NCBI RefSeq assembly: GCF_041022165.1
Contig: NZ_CP163302.1
Coordinates: 2,170,001 to 2,234,000 of the forward strand
Source: Sinomonas sp. P10A9
Lineage (GTDB): Bacteria; Actinomycetota; Actinomycetes; Actinomycetales; Micrococcaceae
DNA: 64,000 nt
Direction of reading: 5' to 3'
The notes beneath the pieces are model-generated. The model was not told the DNA's origin. It did not search any database and saw nothing but the letters and a program-made list of their open reading frames with translations. Position 1 is the first letter of the stretch; every line of letters begins with the position of its first letter. Below are positions 20,381 through 32,311 of the stretch, one piece after another. The translations under genes were made by a program, and so were the position numbers.

Positions 20381-20384
20381 TGGT

Positions 20385-21686
20385 CTACTCTACTGGCTCT
20401 CTCTGCGGCCGATGGTCGGTACCGAGCGCCCGGGCAATGCGGCGCACGACGGCGCCGGCCACCTCGTCCTTGCTGCCCGCCGCGCGCTCTGGCTCGCTGC
20501 CATCCCGCGCGAGGATGAGCGCGGAGTTGTGGTCTTGCCCGAAGACACGCTCGGCACCGGACTCGTCGGCGCCTACCTCGTTCAGCACGAGCAGCTCGCA
20601 ACCCTTCCGGGCGAGCTTGGCCAGGCCATACTCGAGCGCGGTCCCACCGCCGTCCCCGGTCTCGGCGGCGAAGCCGACGATGAGCTGGTCCGACGGCGTC
20701 CCGTCCGTGCCGGCGTTCCTGCGCTGGACGAGTTCAACGAGAATGTCCGGATTGCGCACGAGAGTGATGACGGGATCCGCCATGTCGTCGCGCTTCTTGA
20801 TCTTGCTGGGCTGCAGCTCGGACGGCCGGAAGTCGGCAACGGCCGCGGCCATGACCACCACATCCGCGGCGGGCACGTGGGCAAGCATCGCGTCGCGCAG
20901 TTCGAGGGCAGAGTCCACGCGCACCACGTCGGCACCGTCCGGTGGGGCGACGTCGATGTGGGCCGCGACGAAGGTCACGTCCGCGCCAGCCGCGATGGCA
21001 GCCCTCGCAATCGCGGCACCCTGCTTGCCAGAGGATCGGTTGCCGAGGAAGCGCACCGGGTCGATGGGCTCGCGGGTCCCGCCCGCGGAAACGACCACGC
21101 GTCTGCCGGCGAGGGGGCGGGAGGCGGGTTCAGCGCCCAAATGCGGGGCGTCGTCGTGCGCTTCTGCGATCAGCGCGAGGGCCGCGGCGAAGATCTCCTC
21201 CGGCTCGGGCAGGCGCCCCGGGCCGCTGTCGGCGCCCGTGAGCCGGCCGACCGCGGGGTCGAGGACATGGACCCCGCGTTCGCGCAGGAGCGCGACATTG
21301 GACTGGGTGGCAGGATGGCGCCACATCTCGGTGTGCATGGCCGGTGCCATAAGCACCGGGCAGCGCGCCACGAGGAGCGTGTTGGTCAGAAGGTCATCGG
21401 CGTGGCCGCCTGCCGCGCGGGCCAGGAGATCGGCTGTTGCCGGGGCGACGACGATGAGCTCGGCCTCGTGGCCGAGGCGCACGTGGTTGACCGTCTCGAC
21501 AGCCTCGAACACCTCGGTCCGCACCGGCCTGCCTGAGAGGGCTTCCCACGTAGCCTTGCCGACGAACTTGAGCGCCGACTCGGTAGGCACTGCGGTCACA
21601 CTGTGCCCGGCCTCCGTGAAGAGGCGGAGCAGGAGTGCCGCCTTGTAGGCGGCGATGCCGCCGCCCACTCCCAGGACAATGCGCAC
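20385..21686 (-). CDS. coaBC: bifunctional phosphopantothenoylcysteine decarboxylase / phosphopantothenate-cysteine ligase
   Basis: Two successive steps of coenzyme A synthesis in one 433-residue protein. The N-terminal CoaC flavoprotein part has [20 protein letters not shown], the catalytic His region [20 protein letters not shown] and the APAMHTEMW motif (His where E. coli has Asn, as is usual in actinobacteria). The C-terminal CoaB part has [16 protein letters not shown], the NRSSGKQG loop and AAAVADFRP followed by KIKK. It lies 12 nt after rpoZ and 4 nt before metK. Confidence 0.97.
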   Translation of the reverse strand: MRIVLGVGGGIAAYKAALLLRLFTEAGHSVTAVPTESALKFVGKATWEALSGRPVRTEVFEAVETVNHVRLGHEAELIVVAPATADLLARAAGGHADDLLTNTLLVARCPVLMAPAMHTEMWRHPATQSNVALLRERGVHVLDPAVGRLTGADSGPGRLPEPEEIFAAALALIAEAHDDAPHLGAEPASRPLAGRRVVVSAGGTREPIDPVRFLGNRSSGKQGAAIARAAIAAGADVTFVAAHIDVAPPDGADVVRVDSALELRDAMLAHVPAADVVVMAAAVADFRPSELQPSKIKKRDDMADPVITLVRNPDILVELVQRRNAGTDGTPSDQLIVGFAAETGDGGGTALEYGLAKLARKGCELLVLNEVGADESGAERVFGQDHNSALILARDGSEPERAAGSKDEVAGAVVRRIARALGTDHRPQREPVE

Positions 21687-21698
21687 GCGGCCGATCTC

Positions 21699-21986
21699 CT
21701 ACTGGTTCTCGGACTCCGTGCCGGACTCTTCTTCGGCGGCCACCGGGGTCGCCACGAGGAGGCCCTCATTGATCTCGCGCAGGGCGATCGACAGCGGCTT
21801 CTCGTTCAGCTTCGTGTCGACGAGCGGGCCGACGTACTCGAAGAGGCCCTCATGCAGCTGGGCATAATAGGCGTTGATCTGGCGGGCGCGCTTGGCCCCG
21901 AAGATCACGAGGCCGTACTTCGAGTCAGACTTCGTCAGCAGATCGTCGATCGGCGGGTTGATGATGCCTTCGGGAGTCGAGGACAC
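21699..21986 (-). CDS. rpoZ: RNA polymerase omega subunit
   Basis: Small subunit that helps assemble RNA polymerase by binding beta-prime. The GTG start at 21986 has GGAG 7 nt upstream and gives 95 residues; a longer in-frame reading overlaps gmk and is rejected. The core [36 protein letters not shown] and [15 protein letters not shown] matches actinobacterial omega. A short acidic tail follows. It sits between gmk and coaBC, the standard gmk-rpoZ-coaBC order. Confidence 0.95.
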   Translation of the reverse strand: MSSTPEGIINPPIDDLLTKSDSKYGLVIFGAKRARQINAYYAQLHEGLFEYVGPLVDTKLNEKPLSIALREINEGLLVATPVAAEEESGTESENQ

Positions 21987-22026
21987 GGTGAATCTCCAAT
22001 GCTCTTCGTGACGGGTTACCGGTGCG

Positions 22027-22653
22027 CTAGCGCGCCGCGGGGCGGGCATGCGGGGTAAGCCCCATGAGTGACACAAGTTCGTCTGCCGCGCGCTTCACGT
22101 CGTCGTTGACGACCGTGACATCGAATTCGGGCTCGGCAGCGAGCTCTATTTTAGCCGTTTCGAGGCGGCGCTGCTGTTCCTGGGCGGTTTCAGTGCCGCG
22201 ACCGCGGAGCCGACGGACCATTTCGTCCCAGCTCGGGGGCGCCAGGAACACGAATCTGGCGTCCGGCATCGCAGCCTTGACCTGGCGTGCGCCCTGGAGG
22301 TCGATCTCGAGCAAGACGTGCCTGCCGGCCTCAATTGCCTCCTCGACCTTGTGGCGCAGGGTACCGTAGCGGTTCTGGCCGTGGACCACGGCCCACTCGA
22401 GGAAGGCGCCCTCCTCGATCAGGCGGTCGAAGTCCTCGCCGGTCCTGAAGAAGTAGTGGACCCCGTCCTTCTCGCCCTCGCGGGGCGCGCGGGTGGTCGC
22501 GGAGACCGAGAGCCAGACCTCGGGGTAGGTGTCGCGGATGTAGGTCGACACCGTGCCCTTGCCCACGGCGGTCGGTCCCGCGAGTACCGTCAACCCGCCG
22601 TGGCCACCGCGCCCACCGTGCCGGTCGGCCGTCTGGCCCTGTTCGTGCTCCAC
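22027..22653 (-). CDS. gmk: guanylate kinase
   Basis: Phosphorylates GMP to GDP. The 208-residue product has the P-loop [16 protein letters not shown] near residue 22-37, the GMP-binding block [19 protein letters not shown], and [13 protein letters not shown] further on. The first 20 residues are rich in Gly, His and Gln and are not part of the fold. The GTG start at 22653 follows mihF by 48 nt, with AGGGA as ribosome binding site. rpoZ follows at about 40 nt. Confidence 0.97.
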   Translation of the reverse strand: MEHEQGQTADRHGGRGGHGGLTVLAGPTAVGKGTVSTYIRDTYPEVWLSVSATTRAPREGEKDGVHYFFRTGEDFDRLIEEGAFLEWAVVHGQNRYGTLRHKVEEAIEAGRHVLLEIDLQGARQVKAAMPDARFVFLAPPSWDEMVRRLRGRGTETAQEQQRRLETAKIELAAEPEFDVTVVNDDVKRAADELVSLMGLTPHARPAAR

Positions 22654-22701
22654 GCTTTCCCTTCGTCAAGGCCCGGTGCGCCGTACGGCCCCGGACATTG
22701 T

Positions 22702-23016
22702 TCAGCTTGCCAGAAAATCTACCAGCGCCCGCCGCTGGTGGACGCCGAGGCCCCGCAGCCGACGGCTCGGGGCGATCCCGAGGGACCCGAGGATCGCGAG
22801 GGCCCGCACGGGCCCCACACCGTGGACGCACTCGAGCATCTCGGTCACCTTGAGTCGGGCAAGGGCCTCATCCGCGTGGGCACGCGCGAGCAGGTCCTCG
22901 ACGGTGAGATCGCCCGAACGCAGCGCTGCCTTCGCGCGAGATCGGATGCCGCGGGCCGCCATGGCCTTGCCGAGCGCCGCACGCCGCTCCTCGGGTGTCA
23001 GGGGTTCCAGGGCCAC
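22702..23016 (-). CDS. mihF: integration host factor, actinobacterial type (mIHF)
   Basis: Small nucleoid-associated DNA-binding protein of actinobacteria, essential in mycobacteria. The GTG at 23016 is preferred over that at 23022 because GGAGG lies 8 nt before it (2 nt before the other); this gives 104 residues. The protein has a long N-terminal helix (PLTPEERRAALGKAMAARGI), a basic stretch RSRAKAALRSG, and a C-terminal helix-two-turn-helix with VTEMLECVHGVGPVRALAIL. It heads the gmk-rpoZ-coaBC-metK-priA operon, as in other actinobacteria, and has its own promoter upstream. Confidence 0.94.
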   Translation of the reverse strand: MALEPLTPEERRAALGKAMAARGIRSRAKAALRSGDLTVEDLLARAHADEALARLKVTEMLECVHGVGPVRALAILGSLGIAPSRRLRGLGVHQRRALVDFLAS

Positions 23017-23086
23017 GTGCACTGCCTCCGCTCACCTCGGTGCTCACCTCACGCCCGGGCCGAGAGGTCACGCCGGGCTTGCCTCG

Positions 23087-23116
23087 AACCTAGACCCGCC
23101 GCCCGGCGCTTGGCAA
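23087..23116 (-). promoter_or_regulatory. promoter of the mihF-gmk-rpoZ-coaBC-metK-priA operon
   Basis: TTGCCA (-35) and TAGGTT (-10) are separated by 18 bp on the minus strand, about 70 nt before the mihF start. Among the sites here it is the closest to a classical two-box vegetative promoter. Confidence 0.55.
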
Positions 23117-23197
23117 CGCGTCACGAGGCCACCACCGGCACACGAGCCAGACCGGCGGCCGGATGAGGACAAGCGGGATCAGGACACGGCGAGCGAA

Positions 23198-24067
23198 TCA
23201 GCCAGCCAAGCCGGCGAGCGTCCGCTCCGCGCGTGCACGGACGCCGCCAGCGTCGGGACCGCCCGCGAGGATGTCCCTGCTCGATGTGCCCAGCACCTGG
23301 CCGTATGCCGCCCCGAACGTCTCCCGGAGCGCGGCCGGAGTCGCCCCCTGCGCACCAAGCCCCGGGGCGAGCAGCGGACCTCCCACCGCGGCGAGATCGA
23401 GCCCGAGGCGCTGGACGGCGTCGCCGACCGTCGCGCCGACCACGAGGCCCACGGATCCATGGCCCCGCTCAGCTCCGGCGTACCTGCGGTTCTCGGCGGC
23501 CGCCGCGTCGACGATCCTGCGCGCCACGGACGCGTCCCCGCCCACGTGCTGGACGGAGGCCCCCTCGGGATTGGAGGTGAGCGCGAGGACGAACACGCCC
23601 CGGCCCGTCTCGGCCGCCAGGTCGAGGGCGGGCCGGAGCGACTCGAACCCGAGGTACGGGCTCAGGGTCACGGCATCGGCAGCGAGGGGGGATTCCTCCC
23701 CCAGCCACGCCTGTGCGTAGGCGGCCATCGTCGAGCCGATATCGCCCCTCTTGGCGTCGGCGATGGTCAGCAGGTTCGCCTCTCGGGCAGCTGCGAGCAG
23801 CTCCTCGAGGACCGCGATCCCCGCGGACCCGTGGCGTTCGTAGAGCGCCACCTGCGGCTTGAGCGCGGCCGCGACGTCGGCGACCGCGGTCAGGACCGTC
23901 GCCGAGAAGCGGCGGAGGCCCTCGGCGTCGTCCGTGAGGCCCCACGAAGCGAGGAGCGACGGATGCGGATCAACGCCCACGCATAGCGGCCCGCGCTGGC
24001 CGACGGCGGCTGCGAGCCGCTCGCCGAACGGCGAGCGGCTGCCGACCACGGGGCCCGCATCAGGCAT
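23198..24067 (-). CDS. pyrF: orotidine 5'-phosphate decarboxylase, type 2
   Basis: Last step of UMP synthesis: decarboxylates OMP. The ATG at 24067, with GAGGAG 7 nt upstream, gives 289 residues and overlaps the carB stop by 8 nt; the open frame further upstream lies over carB and is not real. It is of the actinobacterial type 2: [12 protein letters not shown] near residue 29-40, the catalytic [20 protein letters not shown] near 98-117, and [12 protein letters not shown] towards the end. It is the last gene of the pyr operon. Confidence 0.96.
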   Translation of the reverse strand: MPDAGPVVGSRSPFGERLAAAVGQRGPLCVGVDPHPSLLASWGLTDDAEGLRRFSATVLTAVADVAAALKPQVALYERHGSAGIAVLEELLAAAREANLLTIADAKRGDIGSTMAAYAQAWLGEESPLAADAVTLSPYLGFESLRPALDLAAETGRGVFVLALTSNPEGASVQHVGGDASVARRIVDAAAAENRRYAGAERGHGSVGLVVGATVGDAVQRLGLDLAAVGGPLLAPGLGAQGATPAALRETFGAAYGQVLGTSSRDILAGGPDAGGVRARAERTLAGLAG

Positions 24068-27000
24068 GCGCGGGCTCCTCGGAGGACTCTGTACCGTGGC
24101 CTTCGGCGCTCGTGTCCTCGACGCTCGCACGCAGTGCGGCCGCGTGCTCCTGAAGGCTCGTAACGCCCCACTCGAAGCTGCGCATCGCCTCGATCGCGAG
24201 GACGGCGAAGTTGAACTCGGCGACCGTCGTGATGCACGGCTTGCCGTTCGACGTCGCCGCGGCCCGGATCTCGTAGCCGTCCCCACGGGCAGTTCCGCCG
24301 GATGGCGTGTTGAAGACCATGTCGATCTTGCCGTCATTGATGAGGTCGACGATCGTGCCCTCACCCTCACGGGCCGCGGCCGGGCTCTGGGCCACCGCCG
24401 CGCCCGAGGCCTCCGTCACCTTGCGCACGACGGTTGCGTTGATGCCGTTGCGGTTCAGGACCGCGGCGGTGCCGCCCGTCGCGACGATCTCGAAGCCGAG
24501 GTCCGAGAGCTTCTTGACGGCCAGGATGATCGAGCGCTTGTCCCGGTTCGCCACCGAGACGAAGACGCGGCCGGACGTCGGCAGAGCGCTGTTGGCCGCG
24601 GCCTGGCTCTTGGCGAAGGCCGTGTCGAAGTGCTTGTCGATGCCCATGACCTCACCCGTGGACCGCATCTCGGGGCCGAGCAGGCTGTCCACGACCGTGC
24701 CCTCCGGCGTCCGGAAGCGGCTGAACGGGAGGACCGCCTCCTTCACGGCCACCGGCGCATTCGCGGGGACGTGCGTGCCATCACCCGTCTCGGGGAGCAT
24801 GTGGTACGCGGTGCGGAGCTGCTTGACCGTCACGCCAGTGCCGATCAGCGCCGCCGCCTTGGCCAGCTGGACGCCCGTGGCCTTCGAGACGAACGGCACG
24901 GTGCGGGACGCGCGCGGGTTCGCCTCGAGGACGTAGAGGACGTCCGCGGCGAGTGCGAACTGGATGTTGATCAGACCGCGGACGCCCACGCCCTCCGCGA
25001 TCGCCTCGGTCGCGGAACGGACCCGATCGGCCACGTCCGTGCCCAGCGTGAAGGGAGGAAGCACGCACGCCGAGTCGCCGGAGTGGATGCCCGCCTCCTC
25101 GATGTGCTCCATGATGCCGCCGAGGAACAAATCGGTGCCGTCGTAGAGGGCGTCCACGTCGATTTCGATCGCGTCCTCGAGGAAGCGGTCGATCAGCACG
25201 GGGTGGTCCGGGGTGATCTCGGTCGCGTTGTCGATGTAGCGGTGCAGGTTGGACTCGTCGTAGACGATCTCCATGCCGCGGCCGCCGAGCACGTACGACG
25301 GACGGACCAGGACGGGGTAGCCGATCTCGTCAGCGATGCGCTTTGCCTGTTCGAAGGACACTGCGGTGCCGTTCTTCGGCGAGACCAGTCCCGCGTCATC
25401 GAGCACCTTCGCGAAGGCGCCACGGTGCTCGGCAAGGTCGATCGCCTCCGGGGACGTGCCGAGGATCGGCACGCCGGCATCTTCGAGCTGCTGGGCGAGC
25501 TTGAGGGGCGTCTGGCCGCCGAGCTGGACGAACACGCCGATGACCCCGCCGGTCCGCTCCTCGGCCGCGACCACCTCGAGCACGTCCTCAAGGGTGAGGG
25601 GCTCGAAGTACAGGCGGGTCGAGATGTCGTAGTCCGTGGAGACGGTCTCCGGGTTGCAGTTGACCATCACGGTCTCGTAGCCGGCCTTGCGCAGGGCCAT
25701 GGTCGCGTGGACGCACGAGTAGTCGAACTCGATGCCCTGGCCGATCCGGTTCGGACCTGATCCGAGGATGATGATCGAGGGCTTCCCATGCAGCGCAATT
25801 TCATCCTCCTCGTCATAAGAGGAGTAGTGGTACGGCGTGTAGGCCGCGAACTCGGCGGCGCACGTGTCCACGGTCTTGTACACGGGCCGGACTCCGAGGG
25901 CCTGCCGGACTCCTCGCACCACAGCCTCAGACGAATGCGTGAGGGCCCCGATCTGCTCGTCCGAGAAGCCGTGGCGCTTCGCGAGCCGGAGGATGTCCTC
26001 GGTCAGGGCCGGTGCAGCGTGGACCTCCGCCGCGACCTCGTTCAGGAGCACGAGCTGGTCCAGGAACCACGGATCGATCTTCGTCGCCTCATAGAGGTCC
26101 TCGACCGTGGCTCCGCCCAGGAGCGCCCGCTGCACCTGGGACAGTCGGTCCGTCGTCGGCCGCTTGGCCTTCTCGATCAGCCCGGCGACCTCGTAGTCCG
26201 GCACCGGCGAGAAGTCGAGCTGGGCGCCCTTCTGCTCGAGGGACCGCAGGGCCTTCTGGAGGGCCTCGGTGAAGTTGCGCCCGAGCGCCATGGCCTCGCC
26301 GACGCTCTTCATGGTCGTGGTCAGCGTCGGGTCCGCGGCAGGGAACTTCTCGAACGCGAAGCGCGGGACCTTGACCACGACGTAGTCCAGCGTCGGCTCG
26401 AAGCTCGCCGGAGTCTTCTGCGTGATGTCATTGGGGATCTCGTCGAGCGTGTAGCCGAGAGAGAGCTTCGTGGCGATCTTGGCGATTGCGAAGCCCGTGG
26501 CCTTCGAGGCGAGGGCCGAGGAACGGGAGACGCGCGGGTTCATCTCGATGACGACGACGCGGCCGGTGGTCGGCTCGACCGCGAACTGGATGTTGCAGCC
26601 GCCCGTGTCGACGCCGACCTCGCGGATGACGGCGATCGCGACGTCCCGCAGCTTCTGGTACTCGCGGTCGGTGAGCGTCAGAGCCGGGGCGACGGTGATG
26701 GAATCGCCCGTGTGGACGCCGACCGGGTCGAAGTTCTCGATCGAGCACACGACGACGACGTTGTCGTTCTTGTCGCGCATCATCTCGAGCTCGTACTCCT
26801 TCCAGCCGAGGATGCTCTCCTCGAGGAGCACCTCGGTGGTCGGGCTGTACTGGAGCCCCTGGCCGACGATCCGGTGCAGGTCCGCCTCGTTGTAGGCCAG
26901 ACCCGAGCCGAGCCCTCCCATCGTGAAGGAAGGGCGGACCACGAGCGGGTAGCCGAGGTCACCGGCGGCCGTGAGCGCCTCATCCATCGTGTGGACGATG

Positions 27001-27440
27001 TGGCTGCGGGCACTCTCGGCCCCGCAGCGCGCAACGACGCCCTTGAACTTCTCGCGGTCCTCGCCGAGCTCGATCGCCTCGATATTCGCGCCGATGAGCT
27101 CGACGTCGTACTTCTCGAGCACGCCGTTCTTGTCCAGGGCGATCGCCGTGTTGAGCGCGGTCTGGCCGCCGAGGGTGGGGAGGATCGCGTCAGGGCGTTC
27201 CTTCGCGATGATCTTCTCGACCACGTCCGGCGTGATCGGCTCGACGTAGGTCGCGTCCGCGAACTCGGGATCGGTCATGATCGTCGCCGGGTTCGAGTTG
27301 ACGAGGATGACCCGCAGGCCCTCCTCCTTGAGGACGCGGAGGGCCTGCGTGCCGGAGTAGTCGAACTCTGCGGCCTGACCGATGACGATCGGGCCCGAGC
27401 CGATGACCAGGACGCTCTTCAGGTCGGTACGCTTCGGCAT
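24060..27440 (-). CDS. carB: carbamoyl-phosphate synthase large subunit
   Basis: Makes carbamoyl phosphate from ammonia passed on by CarA, bicarbonate and two ATP; it feeds both pyrimidines and arginine. The 1126-residue protein has the internally duplicated ATP-grasp halves. The first begins at [20 protein letters not shown] and has [17 protein letters not shown]; the second begins at [20 protein letters not shown] and has [14 protein letters not shown]-terminal MGS-like regulatory domain follows from about residue 960 ([20 protein letters not shown]). An acidic tail of about 40 residues makes it slightly longer than E. coli CarB. Its ATG overlaps the carA stop (TAATG). Confidence 0.98.
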   Translation of the reverse strand: MPKRTDLKSVLVIGSGPIVIGQAAEFDYSGTQALRVLKEEGLRVILVNSNPATIMTDPEFADATYVEPITPDVVEKIIAKERPDAILPTLGGQTALNTAIALDKNGVLEKYDVELIGANIEAIELGEDREKFKGVVARCGAESARSHIVHTMDEALTAAGDLGYPLVVRPSFTMGGLGSGLAYNEADLHRIVGQGLQYSPTTEVLLEESILGWKEYELEMMRDKNDNVVVVCSIENFDPVGVHTGDSITVAPALTLTDREYQKLRDVAIAVIREVGVDTGGCNIQFAVEPTTGRVVVIEMNPRVSRSSALASKATGFAIAKIATKLSLGYTLDEIPNDITQKTPASFEPTLDYVVVKVPRFAFEKFPAADPTLTTTMKSVGEAMALGRNFTEALQKALRSLEQKGAQLDFSPVPDYEVAGLIEKAKRPTTDRLSQVQRALLGGATVEDLYEATKIDPWFLDQLVLLNEVAAEVHAAPALTEDILRLAKRHGFSDEQIGALTHSSEAVVRGVRQALGVRPVYKTVDTCAAEFAAYTPYHYSSYDEEDEIALHGKPSIIILGSGPNRIGQGIEFDYSCVHATMALRKAGYETVMVNCNPETVSTDYDISTRLYFEPLTLEDVLEVVAAEERTGGVIGVFVQLGGQTPLKLAQQLEDAGVPILGTSPEAIDLAEHRGAFAKVLDDAGLVSPKNGTAVSFEQAKRIADEIGYPVLVRPSYVLGGRGMEIVYDESNLHRYIDNATEITPDHPVLIDRFLEDAIEIDVDALYDGTDLFLGGIMEHIEEAGIHSGDSACVLPPFTLGTDVADRVRSATEAIAEGVGVRGLINIQFALAADVLYVLEANPRASRTVPFVSKATGVQLAKAAALIGTGVTVKQLRTAYHMLPETGDGTHVPANAPVAVKEAVLPFSRFRTPEGTVVDSLLGPEMRSTGEVMGIDKHFDTAFAKSQAAANSALPTSGRVFVSVANRDKRSIILAVKKLSDLGFEIVATGGTAAVLNRNGINATVVRKVTEASGAAVAQSPAAAREGEGTIVDLINDGKIDMVFNTPSGGTARGDGYEIRAAATSNGKPCITTVAEFNFAVLAIEAMRSFEWGVTSLQEHAAALRASVEDTSAEGHGTESSEEPAHA

Positions 27441-28645
27441 TACTTCGCTTCCTGGGTCTTGGTGGTCTCCATCAGGTCGATGAAGCGGTCGAAGAGGTAC
27501 GCGGCGTCGTGCGGCCCGGCCGCCGCCTCGGGGTGGTACTGGACGGAGAAGGCGGGGATGTCGAGGCAGGCGAGACCTTCGACGACCTGGTCGTTGAGGC
27601 TGATGTGGCTCACTTCGACGCGCCCGTAGCGCTCCTCGGGCGCGAGGGTGGCGCCCTCGAGCGGGGCATCGACCGCGAAGCCGTGGTTCTGGCTCGTGAT
27701 CTCGACCTTGCCCGTGCGTCGGTCCATGACCGGCTGGTTGATGCCGCGGTGGCCGTAGCGGAGCTTGTAGGTGCCGAACCCGAGGGCGCGACCCAGGATC
27801 TGGTTGCCGAAGCAGATGCCGAAGTACGGCAGCTTCGTATCCAACACCGAGCGGAGCAGCCTCACCTGGGCATCCGCCGTCGCGGGATCGCCGGGACCGT
27901 TGGACATGAAGAATCCGTCGGGGCTGGCTGCCGTGACATCCTCGACCGTCGCCGTGGCGGGCAGTACGTGCACCCGTACCCCGCGCTCGGCGAACCGGTG
28001 CGGCGTCATGGCCTTGATGCCGAGGTCGATGGCCGCGATCGTGAACCGGGGCTCGCCCGTCCAGCCATGGTCGAAGGGCTCCACAGTGTAGGCCTCGTCG
28101 ACGCTGACCTCCTCGGCGAGACGCGAGCCCTCCATTGGGGCACTCGCGAGCACGTCGTCGAGCAGTTCGCTGTCCGAACGCCGCGCCGCATCGCCGGAGA
28201 AGATCGCGGCACGCATGGTCTTGTGCTCGCGGAGGTGTCGGGTGATCGCGCGGGTGTCAACGCCCTGGATGCCCACGATGCCCTGGTCGACGAGTTCGTC
28301 GTCGAGGCTGCGCTCGCTGCGCCAGTTCGACGGGCGGCGTGCGGGATCACGCACCACATAACCGGCGACCCAGATGCGGCGCGACTCGGCGTCCTCGGAA
28401 TTCACCCCCGTGTTGCCGATGTGTGGCGCCGTCTGCACGACGATCTGGCGCGCGTACGAGGGATCGGTGATCGTCTCCTGGTACCCGGTCATGCCGGTCG
28501 CGAAGACGACCTCACCGAGCGTCGAACCCACGGCGCCGTAGCTGCGCCCGCGGAACATCTTCCCGTCCTCGAGCACGAGGACTGCCGGCTGCGGGGCAGT
28601 CCCCTGCTGCGGGTTGGTCCGATCAATGGTGGCGTTCTCAGTCAC
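27440..28645 (-). CDS. carA: carbamoyl-phosphate synthase small subunit
   Basis: Glutamine amidotransferase subunit that supplies ammonia to CarB. The 401-residue protein has the N-terminal CarA domain ([16 protein letters not shown]) and a class I glutaminase domain with [13 protein letters not shown], the catalytic Cys in [18 protein letters not shown] and the catalytic His and acid in [13 protein letters not shown]. The start lies 4 nt inside the end of the preceding PH-domain protein gene, and its stop overlaps carB, so all three should be translationally coupled. Confidence 0.97.
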   Translation of the reverse strand: MTENATIDRTNPQQGTAPQPAVLVLEDGKMFRGRSYGAVGSTLGEVVFATGMTGYQETITDPSYARQIVVQTAPHIGNTGVNSEDAESRRIWVAGYVVRDPARRPSNWRSERSLDDELVDQGIVGIQGVDTRAITRHLREHKTMRAAIFSGDAARRSDSELLDDVLASAPMEGSRLAEEVSVDEAYTVEPFDHGWTGEPRFTIAAIDLGIKAMTPHRFAERGVRVHVLPATATVEDVTAASPDGFFMSNGPGDPATADAQVRLLRSVLDTKLPYFGICFGNQILGRALGFGTYKLRYGHRGINQPVMDRRTGKVEITSQNHGFAVDAPLEGATLAPEERYGRVEVSHISLNDQVVEGLACLDIPAFSVQYHPEAAAGPHDAAYLFDRFIDLMETTKTQEAK

Positions 28646-29169
28646 TGCACACTCTTTCCCTGATCCGCGCCGCTGCCGGCCTCGGAACCCATCAAGTCTT
28701 CAATCGCTGCCACGAAGGCATTCTTCTCTTCTGCATAGCGGGGCCGGAAGCCCGTGTCCACGGCGGTCCCGCCGAGACGCCACGCAAGGACCACGAGTCC
28801 GTCCTTCTCGACGAACTTTCCCGCCATGCCGGATTCGAGCCGCACACCCTCGAGATCGTCACGCGGGATGAACACGTCGCGGGCGCCGGAGCGTTCGAAC
28901 ACCACGCCGGCGTCAGTCACGACCGCGTCGGCCCCCGTGCGGACACCCAGACCGTGGGCCGCCACCCTGTCGAGCCAGTCCCCAGCCGTCGTCGTGACAA
29001 CGTACTGTCCGGCGCATCGGAAGCGTTCCGCGCCGGCGTCCGCGGGCGTCGGCTGCGGCGTGCCGATTCCCGACTGCCGCCGGATGCGCCGTCGCCAGCC
29101 CAGCCACATGAGTGCCAGGAGCACGAGCGCGAAGGCCAACATCTCAAGTCCAGGACCGAGCCGCTCCAT
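28642..29169 (-). CDS. membrane-anchored PH-like domain protein in the pyr operon
   Basis: The 175-residue protein has one N-terminal membrane segment ([16 protein letters not shown], about residues 10-25), a basic stop-transfer stretch, and a soluble domain of alternating strands resembling bacterial pleckstrin-homology-like folds ([12 protein letters not shown] type core, ending in [15 protein letters not shown]). Its function is not known to me. The ATG shares one base with the pyrC stop (TGATG) and its stop overlaps the carA start by 4 nt, so it is made together with the pyrimidine enzymes. A protein of this kind at this position occurs in related actinobacteria, which suggests a conserved but undefined role. 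Confidence 0.8.
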   Translation of the reverse strand: MERLGPGLEMLAFALVLLALMWLGWRRRIRRQSGIGTPQPTPADAGAERFRCAGQYVVTTTAGDWLDRVAAHGLGVRTGADAVVTDAGVVFERSGARDVFIPRDDLEGVRLESGMAGKFVEKDGLVVLAWRLGGTAVDTGFRPRYAEEKNAFVAAIEDLMGSEAGSGADQGKSVQ

Positions 29170-30506
29170 CAGCGTCCCCCCGCGCGTTCGGCCACCGAGA
29201 TGGGGTGCGGGGTGTTGAGGGCTCCGTCGAGCACCGTTGGGTGCCCCGCGTAGAACGTCGCGACGACGCGTCCTGGGAGCTCGCGGCCGCCGAACGGCGA
29301 GTTGCGCCCTTTCGTGGCCTGGACCGAGGGGTCAACGGTCCACCGCGCAGCGGGATCGACGAGCGTGATGTTCGCGGGCTCGCCTTCGGCGAGCGGGCGT
29401 CCCTGATCCGCAAGCCGGCCGATCGCCGCGGGAACCTCGGACAGGACGCGGGCCACGTCGCGCCAGCCCATCAGGCCGGTCTCGACCATGGCGAGCTGGA
29501 CCACCGAGAGAGCCGTCTCGAGGCCCGTCATGCCCATCGCAGCCTGCACCCACTCGCACTCCTTGTGCTCGCTCGGGTGCGGCGCGTGGTCGGTGCCGAC
29601 CACATCGATCGTGCCGTCGGCGAGAGCAGCGCGAAGGGCCTCGACGTCGCTGTGGGTCCGCAGCGGCGGGTTGACCTTGTAGACCGGATCGTAGGTGCGC
29701 ACGAGCTCGTCCGTGAGCAGCAGGTGGTGCGGCGTGACCTCGGCGGTCACGCTGATCCCGCGGGCCTTCGCCCAGCGGATGATGTCCACCGAGCCGGCCG
29801 TCGAGACGTGGCACACATGCAGTCGGGACCCGACGTGCTGGGCCAGCAGCACGTCGCGGGCGATGATGCTTTCCTCCGCGACGGCGGGCCAGCCGGGCAG
29901 CCCGAGGATCGCCGAGACCGAGCCCTCGTTCATTTGCGCACCCGCCGTGAGCCGCGGTTCCTGCGCGTGCTGGGCCACGACGCCGTCGACGGCCTTGACG
30001 TACTCGAGGGCGCGCCGCATGAGGACGGGGTCGTGGACGCACATGCCGTCGTCCGAGAACATGCGCACCGCGGCGGCTGACTCCGCCATCGCGCCGAGCT
30101 CCGCGAGCCGCTCGCCCTTCAGGCCGACAGTCACGGCCCCCACGGGGCGGACGTCGACCCAACCGGCGCGGCGCCCGAGGTGCGCGACCTGCTCGACGAC
30201 GCCTGCCGTGTCCGCTACCGGGCTCGAGTTGGCCATGGCATGGACGGCGGTGTAGCCGCCGAGGGCCGCGGCCCTTGAGCCGGTCTCGACCGTCTCGGCG
30301 TCCTCGCGGCCGGGCTCCCGCAGGTGCGTGTGCACGTCGACGAATCCCGGCAGCGCCACGAGGCCTTGCGCATCGACCACCGTTGCCCCTGCGGCGTCGA
30401 GAGCCGAACCAATCGCCGCGATCACACCGTCGGCGATGAGGAGGTCGGCGGCCGTCTCCCCGTAGAGCGAGGCGCCACGGATGAGGTAGCGGGTCGACGG
30501 CGTCAT
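29169..30506 (-). CDS. pyrC: dihydroorotase
   Basis: Closes N-carbamoyl aspartate to dihydroorotate, the third step of the UMP pathway. The 445-residue protein is a class I-type dihydroorotase of the amidohydrolase fold. Zinc-binding HxH lies in [20 protein letters not shown] near residue 57-76, further ligands in [18 protein letters not shown] and [15 protein letters not shown], and the catalytic Asp in [13 protein letters not shown]. The ATG overlaps the pyrB stop by 4 nt (ATGA), and its stop shares a base with the next start. Confidence 0.97.
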   Translation of the reverse strand: MTPSTRYLIRGASLYGETAADLLIADGVIAAIGSALDAAGATVVDAQGLVALPGFVDVHTHLREPGREDAETVETGSRAAALGGYTAVHAMANSSPVADTAGVVEQVAHLGRRAGWVDVRPVGAVTVGLKGERLAELGAMAESAAAVRMFSDDGMCVHDPVLMRRALEYVKAVDGVVAQHAQEPRLTAGAQMNEGSVSAILGLPGWPAVAEESIIARDVLLAQHVGSRLHVCHVSTAGSVDIIRWAKARGISVTAEVTPHHLLLTDELVRTYDPVYKVNPPLRTHSDVEALRAALADGTIDVVGTDHAPHPSEHKECEWVQAAMGMTGLETALSVVQLAMVETGLMGWRDVARVLSEVPAAIGRLADQGRPLAEGEPANITLVDPAARWTVDPSVQATKGRNSPFGGRELPGRVVATFYAGHPTVLDGALNTPHPISVAERAGGR

Positions 30507-31510
30507 GAGGCTGTCTCCTTCAGCTGGAGTGCGGCTGCGGGCTCGCCCGCGAGGCCGCCGGACATGAGAAGGTAGAGCACGGCCATCCGGACGGACACGC
30601 CGTTGGCGACCTGCTTGAGCACCTGTGAGCGCTCGGAGTCCGCCGCTGCCGACGAGATCTCGAGGCCGCGCACCATGGGCCCGGGATGCATGATGATCGT
30701 GTCCTTGAGGCCGAGTTCGTCCAGTCGGCCGAACCTCTCATCGCCGAGGCCCCAACGGCGCGAATACTCACCCGTGGATGGGAAGTACGAGGCGTTCATG
30801 CGCTCTGCCTGGACGCGGAGCATCATGATCGCGTCCGGTCGCGACGCGATGGCCTCGTCGAGATCGTAGGAAACCGCGCAGGGCCACAGATCGACGCCGA
30901 TCGGCAGGAGTGTGGGCGGGGCCACAAGCGTCACGTGGGCGCCGAGTGTCGTGAGGAGCCACACATCGGAACGGGCCACACGCGAGTGCAGGATGTCCCC
31001 GACGATGAGGACCTTCGCACCCGCCAGGTCCGCCCCGCCCGATGGGGTACCCGCGAGCTTCGACCAGTGCCGGCGGAGGGTGAACGCGTCCAGAAGCGCC
31101 TGGGTGGGGTGCTCGTGAGTGCCGTCGCCGGCGTTGACCACAGCGGCGCTGATCCAGTCCGTCGTCGCGAGACGGTGCGGCGCCCCGGAGGCCGGGTGGC
31201 GGATCACGACGGCGTCGGCGCCGATCGCCTCGAGGGTCTGGGCAGTGTCCTTGAGCGATTCGCCCTTGGAGACGGACGAGCCCTTGGCCGCGAAGTTGAT
31301 CACGTCGGCGGAGAGACGCTTGGCCGCGGCCTCGAACGAGATCCGGGTCCGGGTCGAGTCCTCGAAGAAGAGGTTGACGACCGTACGGCCACGCAGTGCG
31401 GGGAGCTTCTTGACCTCGCGGGAGTTGACCGCATCCATCTCCTCGGCCGTATCGAGGACGCGGATCGCGTCCCCGCGGGAGAGGTCCCGGGTGGAGAGCA
31501 GGTGCTTCAT
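30503..31510 (-). CDS. pyrB: aspartate carbamoyltransferase catalytic subunit
   Basis: Joins carbamoyl phosphate to aspartate. The 335-residue protein has the carbamoyl-phosphate loop [19 protein letters not shown] near residue 49-67, the conserved [10 protein letters not shown] (carbamoyl-phosphate/aspartate contacts), and the aspartate loop region [10 protein letters not shown]. No pyrI regulatory subunit is present, as expected for this group. It starts 3 nt after the pyrR stop and overlaps pyrC. Confidence 0.97.
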   Translation of the reverse strand: MKHLLSTRDLSRGDAIRVLDTAEEMDAVNSREVKKLPALRGRTVVNLFFEDSTRTRISFEAAAKRLSADVINFAAKGSSVSKGESLKDTAQTLEAIGADAVVIRHPASGAPHRLATTDWISAAVVNAGDGTHEHPTQALLDAFTLRRHWSKLAGTPSGGADLAGAKVLIVGDILHSRVARSDVWLLTTLGAHVTLVAPPTLLPIGVDLWPCAVSYDLDEAIASRPDAIMMLRVQAERMNASYFPSTGEYSRRWGLGDERFGRLDELGLKDTIIMHPGPMVRGLEISSAAADSERSQVLKQVANGVSVRMAVLYLLMSGGLAGEPAAALQLKETAS

Positions 31511-31513
31511 GCG

Positions 31514-32215
<702 letters not shown>

Positions 32216-32217
32216 TC

Positions 32218-32223
32218 ACGCTA
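32218..32223 (-). promoter_or_regulatory. predicted -10 box of the pyr operon
   Basis: TAGCGT on the minus strand with TGG directly before it (extended -10 form). A start about 7 nt downstream would give a 5' leader of about 50 nt containing the whole PyrR-like hairpin. No clear -35 box. Confidence 0.4.
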
Positions 32224-32299
32224 CCACACGGGAGCAGGTCTCCCCGGGGTCCTGTGGGCGCCGTCACCCGGGCGTGCGGGCGTGCCACCGCGCCCCGGC

Positions 32300-32305
32300 T
32301 AGCCT
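32300..32305 (+). promoter_or_regulatory. predicted -10 box of the PrsW-like gene
   Basis: TAGCCT lies 6 nt before the ATG at 32312, and no Shine-Dalgarno is present, so the mRNA is probably leaderless. It is divergent from the pyr operon. Confidence 0.4.
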
Positions 32306-32311
32306 TGTGCC

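Noticed and set aside
20381..20384. SAM riboswitch before metK
   Set aside because: The gap to coaBC is only 4 nt.
21987..22076. Extended N-terminus of rpoZ
   Set aside because: It overlaps the end of gmk; the GTG at 21986 has its own Shine-Dalgarno and gives the standard omega N-terminus.
22594..22653. Gly/His-rich N-terminus of guanylate kinase as a metal-binding module
   Set aside because: Too short and irregular; such Gly-rich starts are common in high-GC actinobacteria.
22654..22701. tRNA or small RNA gene between mihF and gmk
   Set aside because: Only 48 nt, with no cloverleaf or terminator.
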